Both the position numbers and the translations under genes were made by a program. A stretch of 64,000 nt of DNA, taken from Streptosporangium brasiliense (GTDB lineage: Bacteria > Actinomycetota > Actinomycetes > Streptosporangiales > Streptosporangiaceae). The stretch is from NCBI RefSeq assembly GCF_030811595.1, contig NZ_JAUSRB010000002.1:6882001-6946000 (forward strand). The letters run 5' to 3'. The notes beneath the pieces were generated by a model. It did no database searches, was not told the DNA's origin, and saw only the letters and a program-made list of their open reading frames with translations. This document shows, in pieces, positions 34,082 through 43,279 of the stretch. The number at the start of each line of letters is the position of its first letter. The first letter of the stretch is position 1.

Positions 34082-35398
34082 CTACTCTCCGTGCCGGCGG
34101 AGGATGAACCCCTTCTCATGGGCATCCGCACCGGTGGAGGCAACTGCCCATAGCGTGTTCGACCCCGGCACCCGGGTGATCGATGTCCTCGTCACCCGGT
34201 TCCAGGCGGCCTCGTCCTGGTCGGGGATGGGCAGGCTGGGACTGTAGGAGACGGCCCACTCACCGGCTGTGTAGCGGAGGAAGAGCACCTGCTTGGGGTG
34301 GGCCAGGTCGACGCCGCTGGCCCATACGGTCCCGGATGCGTCGGCGGTGAGGCCGGAGAGGTGTCCCCGCTCCACCGGTACCGGCACCTGGCGCCAGGAT
34401 GTTCCGTCGTAGTGCAGTGAGATCGGCATTTCCAGCGTCTGGCGTTTGTTGTCTGGGTCGGGCGAGTTCCTGTGGCCGACCGCCCAGACGTTGTTCTCGG
34501 CCACTTGCCATACCTGGGTGAGCTGGCCGCCGGAGATCGGCGGGGTGGTGCTCACGTTCCACTTGGTGCCGCCGTCCGTGCCGTGCAGCACCAGCGGCCG
34601 GTTGTCCGCCGAGCCGACCGCCCAGTAGTCGCCCGCTGAGCCGACCGCCCAGATGTCGCCCGTCTTGCTGTGCGCGGTGATCGCCTGCAGTGAGCCCGGG
34701 GTTCTGAACTGCGTGGCGAACCCCTTGCTCTTCGTCCAGCTCAGGACGGTGGCCTTGCTGTGGCCTTTCCCGGGGTGCAGGACGCCGTATACGAGGTCTG
34801 TGTTGCCGGCGAACCACGGGCGCTTTCCGGAGACGGCTACGTCGGAGAACAGGATGTCGGTGTCGAGGCTCTTGTTTCTGTATGGGTGGTGTTCCCTCCA
34901 GCGGGAGCCGTTCCAATGTGCCGCCCAGGCGATGATCCCGTTCCCGGCCAGCCACACGTCATCGGCCGCTTTCACGCTGACGCCGTCGATGTATTGGGAC
35001 CTCCCAGCCGGAGCGGTGGCCTGACGCCAGCGCGAACCGTCCCAGCGCTCGATGACCGGGTCACCGAAGTCGTCCTCCGTGCCGCCCTTTTCGCCGACCG
35101 CCCACACATCGTGCTCGCTAGTCGCGGCCACCTCCATCAGCGCGCTGGCGGAGGAGATCTTCGCTCCCTTCACGATGTGCCATTGTCCTGTTCCGTCGTT
35201 GATCGTCCTCGACCTTGGCGATGTTGGTGTCGTGATCTGCGGATTCCCAACCGACGAGGAAACTTTCGACAAGGAAGGCAATGTCGCCTGCGTCGACAGG
35301 GCGTCGGTCATCCCCCAGGCCATCGCTGACGAACTCAGACAGATCATAGGAACAGCAAGGACCGATAGGCGGCGGCCTAGGGTACGACGATCACTCAT
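34082..35398 (-). CDS. Secreted beta-propeller-like repeat protein
   Basis: The product is 438 residues from ATG at 35398, chosen because it starts a signal peptide (MSDRRTLGRRLSVLAVPMIC); the frame is open further upstream without a good start. Mature repeats carry DVWAVGEKGG, DDVWLAGNG, DIWAVGSAGDYWAVGSADN, NNVWAVGHRN, TVWASGVDLA and TLWAVAST. About six to seven blades each end in a W-A-V-G-like strand, with ...WDGSRWRQ... connectors. Such proteins bind ligands or partners outside the cell; enzymatic activity is not indicated. It stands alone. Confidence 0.75.
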   Translation of the reverse strand: MSDRRTLGRRLSVLAVPMICLSSSAMAWGMTDALSTQATLPSLSKVSSSVGNPQITTPTSPRSRTINDGTGQWHIVKGAKISSASALMEVAATSEHDVWAVGEKGGTEDDFGDPVIERWDGSRWRQATAPAGRSQYIDGVSVKAADDVWLAGNGIIAWAAHWNGSRWREHHPYRNKSLDTDILFSDVAVSGKRPWFAGNTDLVYGVLHPGKGHSKATVLSWTKSKGFATQFRTPGSLQAITAHSKTGDIWAVGSAGDYWAVGSADNRPLVLHGTDGGTKWNVSTTPPISGGQLTQVWQVAENNVWAVGHRNSPDPDNKRQTLEMPISLHYDGTSWRQVPVPVERGHLSGLTADASGTVWASGVDLAHPKQVLFLRYTAGEWAVSYSPSLPIPDQDEAAWNRVTRTSITRVPGSNTLWAVASTGADAHEKGFILRRHGE

Positions 35399-35821
35399 GT
35401 TAGGGAACCATGCCAGATTTTCACCCGTCAGTCTCCATCTCCATCGAGGGTGATGCGGGCAGGCGATGACGTCGGTGCGGGTCGAGGTGTAGGAGCAGGA
35501 GTCGATCAGGCGGGCGTCGGGGCGGCGGATGGAGGCGGTGTCGCGGTCGTTGTTCCACACGTAAGCACCCCTGTGATCCTCCCCTCGTACTGTGGAGATC
35601 TGACCTAAGGGGAGGTCGGATCGGTCCAACCAAAGACAAGATCAATCACACCGACAACGGCTGTACCGCTGTTCCTCAACCCCGAGATCTCCCTCGGACA
35701 GCACCACCCTCCGCTGCTCGTTCACGATGATCGTTTGATGCTGCGGGCGCCTGCTCATCCCAGCCGCCCCTTCACGCGCCGGCCTGTTTCCGATCCGACG
35801 CCGAGGTCCCAGGCGCCGTCA
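35399..35821. other. Leader of the propeller gene and intergenic DNA
   Basis: No gene is supported here. The minus-strand frame is open to 35629 upstream of the chosen start, but without coding character. The remainder separates the gene from the metE terminator. Confidence 0.35.
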
Positions 35822-35856
35822 CCGCGGCCGCCCCTTGCGAAAAGGGGCGGCCGCGG
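35822..35856 (-). terminator. Strong hairpin terminator after metE
   Basis: The perfect 15-bp stem CCGCGGCCGCCCCTT / AAGGGGCGGCCGCGG with a 5-nt loop lies five bases past the metE stop. High GC and no T-tract are usual for actinobacterial terminators. Confidence 0.8.
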
Positions 35857-35861
35857 GTGGC

Positions 35862-38096
35862 TCAGCGGGTGGCCCGGACGTTCCGTGCGGCCGCGACCAT
35901 GTTGGCCAGGGCCGCCTCGGTCTCGGCGTAACCGCGGGTCTTCAGCCCGCAGTCGGGGTTGACCCAGAGCCGGTCGGCCGGGACGGCCTTCAGGGCGCGG
36001 CGCAGGTTGGCCTCCATCTCCTCCACGGTTGGGACCCTGGGCGAGTGGATGTCGTACACGCCGGGCCCGAGGCCGTTGGCGTATCCGGCCTCGCGCAGGT
36101 CGGCGACCAGCTCCATGTGCGAGCGGGCCGCCTCGACGCTGGTGACGTCGGCGTCGAGGTCGGCGATCGTGGTGATGATCTCGCCGAACTCCGAGTAGCA
36201 CATGTGCGTGTGGATCTGGGTGGAGATCGCCACTCCCGAGGTGGCGAGCCGGAAGGCCGCCACCGCCCAGGCCAGGTACGCATCCTGGTCGGCCCTGCGC
36301 GGCGGCAGGAGCTCTCGTAGTGCCGGCTCGTCCACCTGGACGATGCCGATCCCGGCCGCTTCCAGGTCGGCGATCTCGTCGCGGAGGGCCAGGGCGACCT
36401 GGCGGGCGGTCTCCGGCAGCGGCTGGTCGTCGCGGACGAAGGACCAGGCGAGCATCGTCACCGGGCCGGTCAGCATGCCCTTCACCGGCTTGGCCGTGAG
36501 GGACTGCGCGTAGGCCGCCCACTTCACCGTCATCGGCTCGGGGCGGGAGACGTCTCCGTGCAGGATCGGGGGGCGGACGCAGCGCGTCCCGTAGGACTGG
36601 ACCCAGCCGTGGTCGGTGGCCGCGTAGCCGGACAGCTGTTCGGCGAAGTACTGGACCATGTCGTTGCGCTCGGGTTCGCCGTGCACGAGAACGTCCAGGC
36701 CGAGGTCCTCCTGAAGCCGGATCACCTGCCCGATCTCGGCGCGCATCGCCTCGGTGTAGGCGGCGTCGTCGATCCGGCCGGCCTTGTGGTCGGCGCGGGC
36801 CCTGCGGATCCGGGCGGTCTGCGGGAACGACCCGATCGTGGTCGTGGCCAGGTCAGGCAGGCCGAGCTTCGCCTGCTGGGCGGCGGAGCGGGTCCTGCGA
36901 TCGGCCCGCTGGATGTCGCCGAGGGCCTCCAGCCGGGCCCGGACCTCGGCGTCGACCCCCGCGGCGGAGGCCGGTGCCGCCTGCGGGGCATCGGAGCGGA
37001 GCTCGGCGTCGAGTGCCACCAGTTCGGTGACCTTCTGACGCGCGAACGCCAGTCGCGCCCGGACCGCCGGGTCCAGGGCCGGCTCGCTGTCAAGGTCGAC
37101 GGGCACGTGCAGCAGTGAGCAGGACGTGCTCAGCTGCACCTGCCCAACCAGCCCGAGCAGCACCGCGTAGGTCGACCTCGCCCGCGCCGGATCGGTTCGC
37201 CACACGTTCCTGCCGTCGACCACGCCGGCGACGACGGTCTTGTGGGGCAGCCCGCCGGCCGAGGCCACCACCTCCAGGGTGTCCGGGCGAGTGACGAAGT
37301 CCAGCCCGATCGCCTCGACCGCGGTGGAGGCGACCACCTTCAACGCCTCGGCCGCGACGGTGCCGAAGTAGGTGGCCAGCAGGATCTTCGGGCGGCTGGA
37401 CAGCCCGCCCAGGCGGCGGTAGGCCCGCTCGAGTGCTTCGACCTCCCGCGCGCCGAGATCCCCGGCCAGTGCCGGCTCGTCCAGCTGCACCCACTGCGCG
37501 CCGGCTCCGGCGAGCCGCTCCAGCAGCTCGGCATAGACCTCCACCAGGGCGCCCAGCAGATCCAGCGGCACGAACCCCTCAGGCGAGCCCGGCGCGGCCT
37601 TGGCCAGCAGAAGGTAGGTCAGCGGGCCGACCAGCACCGGCCGGGTCTCGACCCCCAGGGTCTTGGCCTCGAGGTACTCGGCCACGGGCTTCGCCTGCGC
37701 GCCGTCGGCGAGCCGGAGCCGGGCGTCCAGGGACAGCTCGGGGACGATGTAGTGGTAGTTGGTGTCGAACCACTTGGTCATCTCCAGCGCCGGGATGTCT
37801 GCGGTGCCGCGCGCCATCGCGAAATACCGCTCCAGGCCGGACAGCGCCCGGTACCGGTCGGGGACCGCGTCGACCATGACGCTGGTGTCCAGCACGTGAT
37901 CGTAGAAGGAGAAGGTGTTCGACGGGATCGTCCCCAGGCCGGAGTCCCGCAGTTCGGTCCACACCGCCCGCCGCAGCGTCGAGGCCGTGGACTGCAGTTC
38001 CTCTTCGCCGACGCGCCCGGCCCAGTACTCCTCGGTGACGAATTTGAGCTCTCGGTGCGCGCCGATGCGCGGATACCCGAGGATCGTCGTTGTCAT
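35862..38096 (-). CDS. metE: Cobalamin-independent methionine synthase
   Basis: The product is 744 residues from ATG at 38096 ([12 protein letters not shown]), with GGGAAG upstream; the frame extends further only through the riboswitch. It transfers the methyl group of 5-methyltetrahydropteroyltri-glutamate to homocysteine. Two TIM-barrel halves are visible: N-terminal with [16 protein letters not shown] and C-terminal with [22 protein letters not shown], the zinc ligands of HTHMCYSEF and NPDCGLKTR, and QVDEPALRE. Length is normal and all ligands are present. A cobalamin riboswitch lies in the leader, so it should be repressed when B12 is available, the usual arrangement in actinobacteria. 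Confidence 0.98.
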   Translation of the reverse strand: MTTTILGYPRIGAHRELKFVTEEYWAGRVGEEELQSTASTLRRAVWTELRDSGLGTIPSNTFSFYDHVLDTSVMVDAVPDRYRALSGLERYFAMARGTADIPALEMTKWFDTNYHYIVPELSLDARLRLADGAQAKPVAEYLEAKTLGVETRPVLVGPLTYLLLAKAAPGSPEGFVPLDLLGALVEVYAELLERLAGAGAQWVQLDEPALAGDLGAREVEALERAYRRLGGLSSRPKILLATYFGTVAAEALKVVASTAVEAIGLDFVTRPDTLEVVASAGGLPHKTVVAGVVDGRNVWRTDPARARSTYAVLLGLVGQVQLSTSCSLLHVPVDLDSEPALDPAVRARLAFARQKVTELVALDAELRSDAPQAAPASAAGVDAEVRARLEALGDIQRADRRTRSAAQQAKLGLPDLATTTIGSFPQTARIRRARADHKAGRIDDAAYTEAMRAEIGQVIRLQEDLGLDVLVHGEPERNDMVQYFAEQLSGYAATDHGWVQSYGTRCVRPPILHGDVSRPEPMTVKWAAYAQSLTAKPVKGMLTGPVTMLAWSFVRDDQPLPETARQVALALRDEIADLEAAGIGIVQVDEPALRELLPPRRADQDAYLAWAVAAFRLATSGVAISTQIHTHMCYSEFGEIITTIADLDADVTSVEAARSHMELVADLREAGYANGLGPGVYDIHSPRVPTVEEMEANLRRALKAVPADRLWVNPDCGLKTRGYAETEAALANMVAAARNVRATR

Positions 38097-38231
38097 GGCA
38101 GCTTCCCTCGCTATTGCCAGGATGCGGCCGGGCAGGAGGAAGAAGCGCACAGCAGGCAGGTCCTGCGGGCGCGTCCCAGGCCCTCCCACGAGGCCGCGAA
38201 CCACCGCGCACCGGTCGGTGCACGGGCGGAA

Positions 38232-38416
38232 GGCAGGTCTTCGGACTCGCGGGCACCACACCTGAACAAGGCGTGACCTACTGACCGTCGCTTCCCAGGC
38301 CACAGGCCCAGTGCGTATGACGGCGGTCGTTCCCACTCACCGCTGCGGGGCAGTCCCGGATTCCCACCGGGTTCCCTCTTACGACGTCCGCACCCGGTCG
38401 GGCACGGACGAACCAT
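38232..38416 (-). promoter_or_regulatory. Cobalamin riboswitch controlling metE
   Basis: Read on the minus strand the leader contains GGTGGGAATCCGGGACTGCC, then CCGCAGCGGTGAGTGGGAAC, CACTGGG, CTGGGAAGCGACGG and the closing AGTCCGAAGACCTGCC. These are the conserved core blocks of the actinobacterial cobalamin riboswitch in correct order. It lies 136 nt before the metE start. Boundaries are approximate. Confidence 0.92.
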
Positions 38417-38570
38417 CCACAGCGGGATTCTAGCCAGCCGGTGCGCTGAACGGACACCGCCGTCGTAAGGGTAGACCGGCCGATCGGGCGCCTCCGTCGC
38501 GCTGACCGGCTGAGAAGAACCGTGCGGTGCTCCGAATGCGATTCACCACATCACCGGTATTCAGTGAATT

Positions 38571-38745
38571 GATGGCTTCGTGTAATGATGACGGAAAGGC
38601 GAGCGCGGTCGAGGAAGCCGGTGTGAATCCGGCGCGGTACCGCCACTGTGATCGGCGAGCGGATCCCCATACGGCCACTGCCCCACTCCGGGGTGGGAAG
38701 GCGGGGACGAGCCTCGACCCGAGAGCCAGGAGACTCACGCGGTCG
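38571..38745 (+). promoter_or_regulatory. Cobalamin riboswitch controlling the ABC operon
   Basis: The plus strand has GCCGGTGTGAATCCGGCGCG, GTACCGCCACTGTGAT, GCCACTGCC, GGGAAGGCGGGGACGA and GAGAGCCAGGAGACTCACG in the order of the cobalamin riboswitch (B12 box included). It lies about 200 nt upstream of the lipoprotein gene and is divergent from the metE riboswitch. Confidence 0.92.
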
Positions 38746-38942
38746 CCTCCTCGATAGAACTGGGGCGGATCTCCCCGGAGAGGAGCGGGTCGGCATGCCC
38801 GATGGGCCGATGAACAGCGCGCCGCGTGGCGGTGCCGCGTGGCCGGTGCGCCGACGCGTGCCCGGAGACGTCTCCCGGGCCGGTTTCCGCCGCCTTCCGA
38901 CAGGACCGCCCCATGGTGCAGATTCCGTGAGAGGAACCATCC

Positions 38943-39932
38943 ATGACGGGCAGACGCCCTTTGTCCCTGCTGCTCTCCGCCGTACTCCTCGCCGGCTGCG
39001 GCGGCGCGCCCGCTGAGGTGAAGGCCTCCGCCGCGGCGTCCACCGCACCGGTCGCGGCGGGGTTCCCGGTCACCATCGACAACTGCGGCGTCAAGACGAC
39101 GTACGAGCGCCCGCCGCGGCGGGCGGTCTCGCTCAACCAGCACGCCACCGAGGTGATGCTGGCGCTGGGGCTACAGCAGGCGATGATCGGCACCGGCTAC
39201 CTCGATGACAAGATCCTTCCCGAGTACCAGGCCGCCTACAACGGGATCAAGGTGCTCGCCAAGGAGTACCCCTCTCACGAGGCGCTGCTGGCTGCCGAGC
39301 CCGACTTCGTCTACGGCGGCTTCTCCAGCACCTTCGACGAGAAGGAGGGCCGCAGCCGCGACGCGCTGGGCAAGGCCGGGATCGACACCTACCTCAACAT
39401 CGAGGACTGCCCAACCGGCCCGGTGACCCTGGACCTGATGGACCAGGAGATCCGCAACGTCGCCGCGATCTTCGGTGTGCGCGATCGGGCCGAGTCCCTC
39501 ATCACCCGCCTGCGCGCGCCACTGGCACAGGTCAAGGAGAAGCTCGCCGGGGTGAGCCCGGTCAAGCTGTTCGTCTACGACAGCGGTGACAAGACCGCGT
39601 TCACCGCCGGCGGCAAGGGCGTCGGCAACGACGTCATCACGCTGGCGGGCGCGCGGAACCTGTTCGCCGACGTGGACAAGGCATGGGGTGACGTGTCGTT
39701 CGAGCAGGTCGCCGAGCGGGCGCCCGACTGGATCGTCATCTACGACTACGGCGACCAGCCGGTGGCCGACAAGAAGAGGTTCCTGCTGTCGAACCCGGCG
39801 CTCGCGGACGTGCCGGCGATCAAGGAGCAGCGGTTCGCGGTGCTGCCGCTGTCGTCGGTCGTGCTCGGGGTCCGGGCGCCGTCGGCGGTGGAGTCGCTGG
39901 CCCGGCAGATCCATGCCGGCCGGTTCAAGTGA
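38943..39932 (+). CDS. btuF: ABC transporter substrate-binding lipoprotein (corrinoid uptake)
   Basis: The product is 329 residues from ATG at 38943 with AGAGGAA upstream. A lipoprotein signal ends in LLAGCGG (lipobox, Cys about 20). The class III binding-protein fold follows: PPRRAVSLNQHATEVMLALG, LLAAEPDFVYGGFSS, GDVSFEQVAERAPDWIVIYD. Family members bind siderophores, heme or B12. The cobalamin riboswitch upstream argues for cobalamin or a related corrinoid, so the symbol is by context. Its TGA overlaps the permease start (GTGA). Confidence 0.88.
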   Translation: MTGRRPLSLLLSAVLLAGCGGAPAEVKASAAASTAPVAAGFPVTIDNCGVKTTYERPPRRAVSLNQHATEVMLALGLQQAMIGTGYLDDKILPEYQAAYNGIKVLAKEYPSHEALLAAEPDFVYGGFSSTFDEKEGRSRDALGKAGIDTYLNIEDCPTGPVTLDLMDQEIRNVAAIFGVRDRAESLITRLRAPLAQVKEKLAGVSPVKLFVYDSGDKTAFTAGGKGVGNDVITLAGARNLFADVDKAWGDVSFEQVAERAPDWIVIYDYGDQPVADKKRFLLSNPALADVPAIKEQRFAVLPLSSVVLGVRAPSAVESLARQIHAGRFK

Positions 39933-41011
39933 GCGAGCTGACCAAGGTCTCCCGGACCGCCGACGCCCGAGTCACCGCACCTCTCGCGCGGCGCCCTGGC
40001 CTGCCGTACCTGCTGGTGCTGCTGTTGTGCGCGCTGTTGCTGAGCGGGGCGGCCACGGCGGGGATCGCGGCCGGGTCGATCAGCCTGCCCGCCGGGCAGG
40101 TGTGGGGCATCTTGTTGCACCGGCTCCATCCCGCGCTGGCCGAGCCGGTCTGGGCTCCGGTCCGGGAGACCATCGTCATGGACGTACGGCTGCCGCGTGT
40201 GCTGCTGTGCGGGGTCATCGGCGCGGGGTTGTCGGTCTGCGGGATGGCGTTGCAGGCGCTGGTGCGCAACCCGCTGGCCGATCCGATGCTGCTGGGCGTC
40301 TCCTCGGGGGCCAGCGTCGGCGCGGTGGCCGTGGTGGTGTTCGGCCTGACCTTCTTCGGGGCGTTCTCGCTGCCGGTCGCCGCGTTCGCGGGGGCGCTGG
40401 CGGCGCTGGTCGCGGTCTACTTCCTGGCCCGGTCGGGCGGGCGGATGACCACGATGCGCCTGGTGCTGGCCGGGGTGGCGATGGCCGAGGTGCTGTCGGC
40501 GGTCGCCAGCTTCCTGATGGTGACCTCCAGCGACCCGCACAAGACGCAGTCGGCCGTCCGCTGGATGCTGGGTGGCCTGGCGGGGACGACGTGGACGATG
40601 GTGTGGGTGCCCGCGGCGGCCGTGCTGGTGGGCACCGTCGTCCTGCTGGGCGTCTCCCGCCCGCTGAACCTGCTGCTGGCCGGGGAGGAGGCGGCTGCCT
40701 CCCTGGGGCTGGACGTGCACCGGTTCAGGGCGGCGCTGTTCGTGCTGGTGGCCGTGATGATCGGCGCCATCGTCGCGGTCAGCGGCGCCATCGGGTTCGT
40801 CGGGCTGATCATGCCTCACGTCGTACGGCTGCTCGTCGGGGCCGACCACCGGCGGGCGCTGCCGGCCACGGCGCTGCTCGGGGCGGCGTTCCTCATCGTG
40901 GCCGACCTGGTCGCGCGGACGCTGATCGCCCCCGAGGAGATCCCCGTGGGGATCATCACGGCGCTGGTGGGCGGGCCGTTCTTCATGTGGCTGATGCGGA
41001 GGCGGTCGTGA
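39929..41011 (+). CDS. btuC: FecCD/BtuC-type ABC permease
   Basis: The product is 360 residues from GTG at 39929. About ten hydrophobic helices are visible, starting PYLLVLLLCALLLSGAATAG. The family signatures are RLPRVLLCGVIGAGLSVCGM, ALVRNPLADPMLLGVSSGAS and GAIGFVGLIMPHVVRLLVGA, the last being the coupling region to the ATPase. It forms a homodimeric channel in the membrane with the ATPase gene overlapping its stop (GTGA). Substrate is inferred from the riboswitch, not from the permease itself. Confidence 0.92.
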   Translation: MSELTKVSRTADARVTAPLARRPGLPYLLVLLLCALLLSGAATAGIAAGSISLPAGQVWGILLHRLHPALAEPVWAPVRETIVMDVRLPRVLLCGVIGAGLSVCGMALQALVRNPLADPMLLGVSSGASVGAVAVVVFGLTFFGAFSLPVAAFAGALAALVAVYFLARSGGRMTTMRLVLAGVAMAEVLSAVASFLMVTSSDPHKTQSAVRWMLGGLAGTTWTMVWVPAAAVLVGTVVLLGVSRPLNLLLAGEEAAASLGLDVHRFRAALFVLVAVMIGAIVAVSGAIGFVGLIMPHVVRLLVGADHRRALPATALLGAAFLIVADLVARTLIAPEEIPVGIITALVGGPFFMWLMRRRS

Positions 41012-41820
41012 CGAAAGAGGCGATGACGGAGCGGGCGGCCGCGCTGACCGTACGGCAGGTTTCGGTGCGCATCGACGGCAAGGACCTCGTGCGCGATGTG
41101 ACGCTGGAGGTGCCCTCCGGTGAGGTGCTCGGCCTGGCCGGTCCTAACGGCGCAGGGAAGTCGACCCTGCTGCGCACCCTGTACCGGGCGCAGCGCCCCA
41201 CCTCCGGTCAGGTGCTCCTCGACGGGTACGACGTGTGGCGGATGCCGGGCAGATGGCTGGCCCGCAGGCTGGCGGCGGTGCTGCAGGAGAGCGGCGGCGA
41301 CTTCGAGCTGAGCGTCTACGACGTGGTGGCCATGGGCCGCACCCCGCACAAGCGCGCCTTCGACGGGGACGCCCCCGACGACCGGGCGATCATCGCCGAC
41401 GCCCTGGAACGCCTGGACGTGGCCGATCTGGCGTACGCGCCCTTCGACCGGCTGTCGGGCGGGGAGAAGCAGCGGGTGCTCATCGCCCGAGCGCTGGCGC
41501 AACGGCCGGGGACGATGGTGCTGGACGAGCCGACCAACCATCTGGACCTGCGCCACCAGCTCGACGCGCTGCGCCTGGTACGCGGCCTCGGGGTCACCGC
41601 GGTGATCGCGCTGCACGATCTCAACCTGGCCGCCGCGTTCTGCGACCGCATCTGTGTCATGCACGCGGGCGAGGTCGTGGCGCTGGGGACTCCACACGAG
41701 GTGCTGACACCGGCGCTGTTCAGGGACGTCTACCGGGTCGATGCCGAGGTCTCCGCACACCCGCGGACCGGCATCCCCCATGTGACGTTGACCACCGGAG
41801 GGAGCCATCCGATGACCTGA
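41008..41820 (+). CDS. btuD: ABC transporter ATP-binding protein
   Basis: The product is 270 residues from GTG at 41008, overlapping the permease TGA; ATG at 41023 is an alternative. Walker A is GPNGAGKST, the signature is LSGGEKQRV, Walker B is GTMVLDEPTNHLD and the switch His is in ALHDLNLAAAFCD. The sequence MGRTPHKR is typical of FepC/BtuD-type ATPases. It powers the uptake system encoded just upstream. The frame is intact to the TGA at 41818. Confidence 0.93.
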   Translation: MTKEAMTERAAALTVRQVSVRIDGKDLVRDVTLEVPSGEVLGLAGPNGAGKSTLLRTLYRAQRPTSGQVLLDGYDVWRMPGRWLARRLAAVLQESGGDFELSVYDVVAMGRTPHKRAFDGDAPDDRAIIADALERLDVADLAYAPFDRLSGGEKQRVLIARALAQRPGTMVLDEPTNHLDLRHQLDALRLVRGLGVTAVIALHDLNLAAAFCDRICVMHAGEVVALGTPHEVLTPALFRDVYRVDAEVSAHPRTGIPHVTLTTGGSHPMT

Positions 41821-41896
41821 CCTTTCTTTTCGAGTTCGCTGGGCACGTCGTCCGGCTTTTTCGCTGTGCGATTTTGATGAATGGAGCAGCAGCGCT

Positions 41897-42571
41897 ATGG
41901 AATCACTTCGACCGGCTCCTCCAAAGTTGACTCTGAGCGCCCTGCGCAAGGGGGCGGAATTCGGTTCCTTCTTCACGATCGACATCGGAGCTAACGGCAC
42001 CGGCTGGCACAGCGTGAATTCCGACTACGCACGCGGTTTCACCGATCCGGTGGAGGCGACCGCCACCCAGTACGGCACCGGCGAGCTGCGCATCGGCGCC
42101 TCCATCGCGCAACTTGGGCATGCGGCACGGCTATGGTCGCCGCTTCTCGCGGCCGTGCTCGGCCACGGGGTGGTGCCCGACCTGCGTCGGCTGGAGCGCG
42201 CCGACGACGGGCCGCGACTGTGTCTGCCCACGGCGTCCGGATGGCACACAGGACCAGAAGACCAGGTCATGGACCTGATATACGACATGGTCGTGCGCGG
42301 CCACCTGGAGCCGCTGGCGGCCGGGCTGCGGGTCAAGGTCGCGCCCGGACTGCTCTACGGCAACGCCGCCTCGGCGCTGGCGGAGGCTGGCCGGGCGATC
42401 GTGGCGGCCCGCCCCGGCCTGGCCGCGCCCGCCACCCGGCTGGTCACCGATCTGCTCGGCCGGGGCGCCCTGACGGGGAAGGGCGCGGTCACCTCGCCCG
42501 ATCTGGCATTCCGCCGAACCACATGCCGCCTTTATTACCGGGTGCTCGACGAGGCCAAATGTGACGACTGA
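41897..42571 (+). CDS. FhuF-like (2Fe-2S) ferric-reductase-type protein with incomplete cysteine motif
   Basis: The product is 224 residues, starting 76 bp after the ATPase. The C-terminal region TTCRLYYRVLDEAKCDD followed by TGA aligns with the FhuF [2Fe-2S] motif, which normally reads C-C-x10-C-x2-C. Here the second Cys is Arg and the last Cys codon is replaced by the stop, leaving two of four ligands. The body (GWHSVNSDYARGFTDPVEAT, TASGWHTGPEDQV, GLLYGNAASALAEAGRAIVA) fits the family. FhuF proteins reduce iron from imported siderophores. This copy probably cannot hold a cluster. Confidence 0.75.
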   Translation: MESLRPAPPKLTLSALRKGAEFGSFFTIDIGANGTGWHSVNSDYARGFTDPVEATATQYGTGELRIGASIAQLGHAARLWSPLLAAVLGHGVVPDLRRLERADDGPRLCLPTASGWHTGPEDQVMDLIYDMVVRGHLEPLAAGLRVKVAPGLLYGNAASALAEAGRAIVAARPGLAAPATRLVTDLLGRGALTGKGAVTSPDLAFRRTTCRLYYRVLDEAKCDD

Positions 42572-42583
42572 AGGAGGACGCAC

Positions 42584-42744
42584 ATGACGCACCACGGTTT
42601 CTCCGAGCCCGAGGGCCTGGAGACGTGCCTGAAGTCCCACACCCTCGCGGTGGACGCGCCGTTCGAGGGGGGCAGACCAAGTACGGGAGAAAGGGACAGC
42701 GGGGTGTTGAGGTGCTGCTCAGAGGGTGCTTGTCGGATGATGTG
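42584..42744 (+). pseudogene. Truncated start of an unidentified gene
   Basis: ATG at 42584 has a strong AAGGAGG and follows the FhuF-like stop by ten bases. It encodes MTHHGFSEPEGLETCLKSHT and about 30 further codons, after which (near 42670) the sequence changes character and stops. The downstream part was probably replaced by transposon DNA. Confidence 0.45.
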
Positions 42745-42857
42745 ACCCTCAGTCTGGGTTTGGTTACGGCTTGATGAACACGGCCGTTCGGCAGGATTGA
42801 TCACCGCTACGGTTTTCGGTGTCTGGACGCCGGGATCGAGGCGAGGGACGGCTTGGG

Positions 42858-43130
42858 ATGACGTGGATCGAGCGGACCGCCTATCCACAGTTCAAACGGC
42901 TGACGTCGGCGCGGATGCTGCACGTGTTCTTTACGCCGCCGCCGGAGGAGGTGGCCTGGGCCGACCAGCGCACCGGCAGCCCCGAATCGTGCTTCGCGCT
43001 GGTGCCGGCGTTGAAGTGCTTTCAGAGGATGGCGCGTTTCCCGTCCCCGGACGAGATCCCTGACGTAGAGAGTGAGGATGTCGGGGGCCGGCGCGAGGCG
43101 GAGGCTAGCGGGCGAGGGCTGCATCCATGA
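42858..43130 (+). pseudogene. Tn3-family transposase N-terminal (DUF4158) fragment
   Basis: The frame begins MTWIERTAYPQFKRLTSARM and reads VFFTPPPEEVAWADQRT and LKCFQRMARFPSPDEIPD, which is the DUF4158 start of Tn3-type transposases. It becomes unrelated after about 80 codons. The normal protein is near 1000 residues, so only the tip remains. Confidence 0.7.
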
Positions 43131-43279
43131 TGGACCAGGCCATGGTGCGCTCTCTCACAGGAGACCCCTCACGACTGCTCGCCGTTCCTGCCGCACCCGC
43201 ACCGCTGCGTTGCGACGAGTGCCGTCACCCGCTGGATGCCTCCGGCCACAGGGCTAGGTTCTGTTTTGTGGATCACTGA
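43127..43279 (+). pseudogene. Small CxxC protein gene cut by an IS
   Basis: ATG at 43127 gives MMDQAMVRSLTGDPSRLLAV, then PLRCDECRHPLDASGHRARF. At 43257 the IS begins and supplies the last residues CFVDH and the stop. The C-x2-C pair suggests a zinc-ribbon; the partner cysteines are lost. Confidence 0.4.

Noticed and set aside
34082-35629. Longer start of the propeller gene at 35629
   Set aside because: The extra 77 residues have no coding character and would bury the evident signal peptide.
39586-41820. Single giant ORF covering permease and ATPase
   Set aside because: Upstream of 41008 it is a shifted reading of the substrate-binding and permease genes; only the 3' third is real.
41008-42571. 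Siderophore uptake as the role of the ABC operon, given the FhuF-like neighbour
   Set aside because: The cobalamin riboswitch directly upstream is stronger evidence for corrinoid uptake, though a mixed role cannot be excluded.
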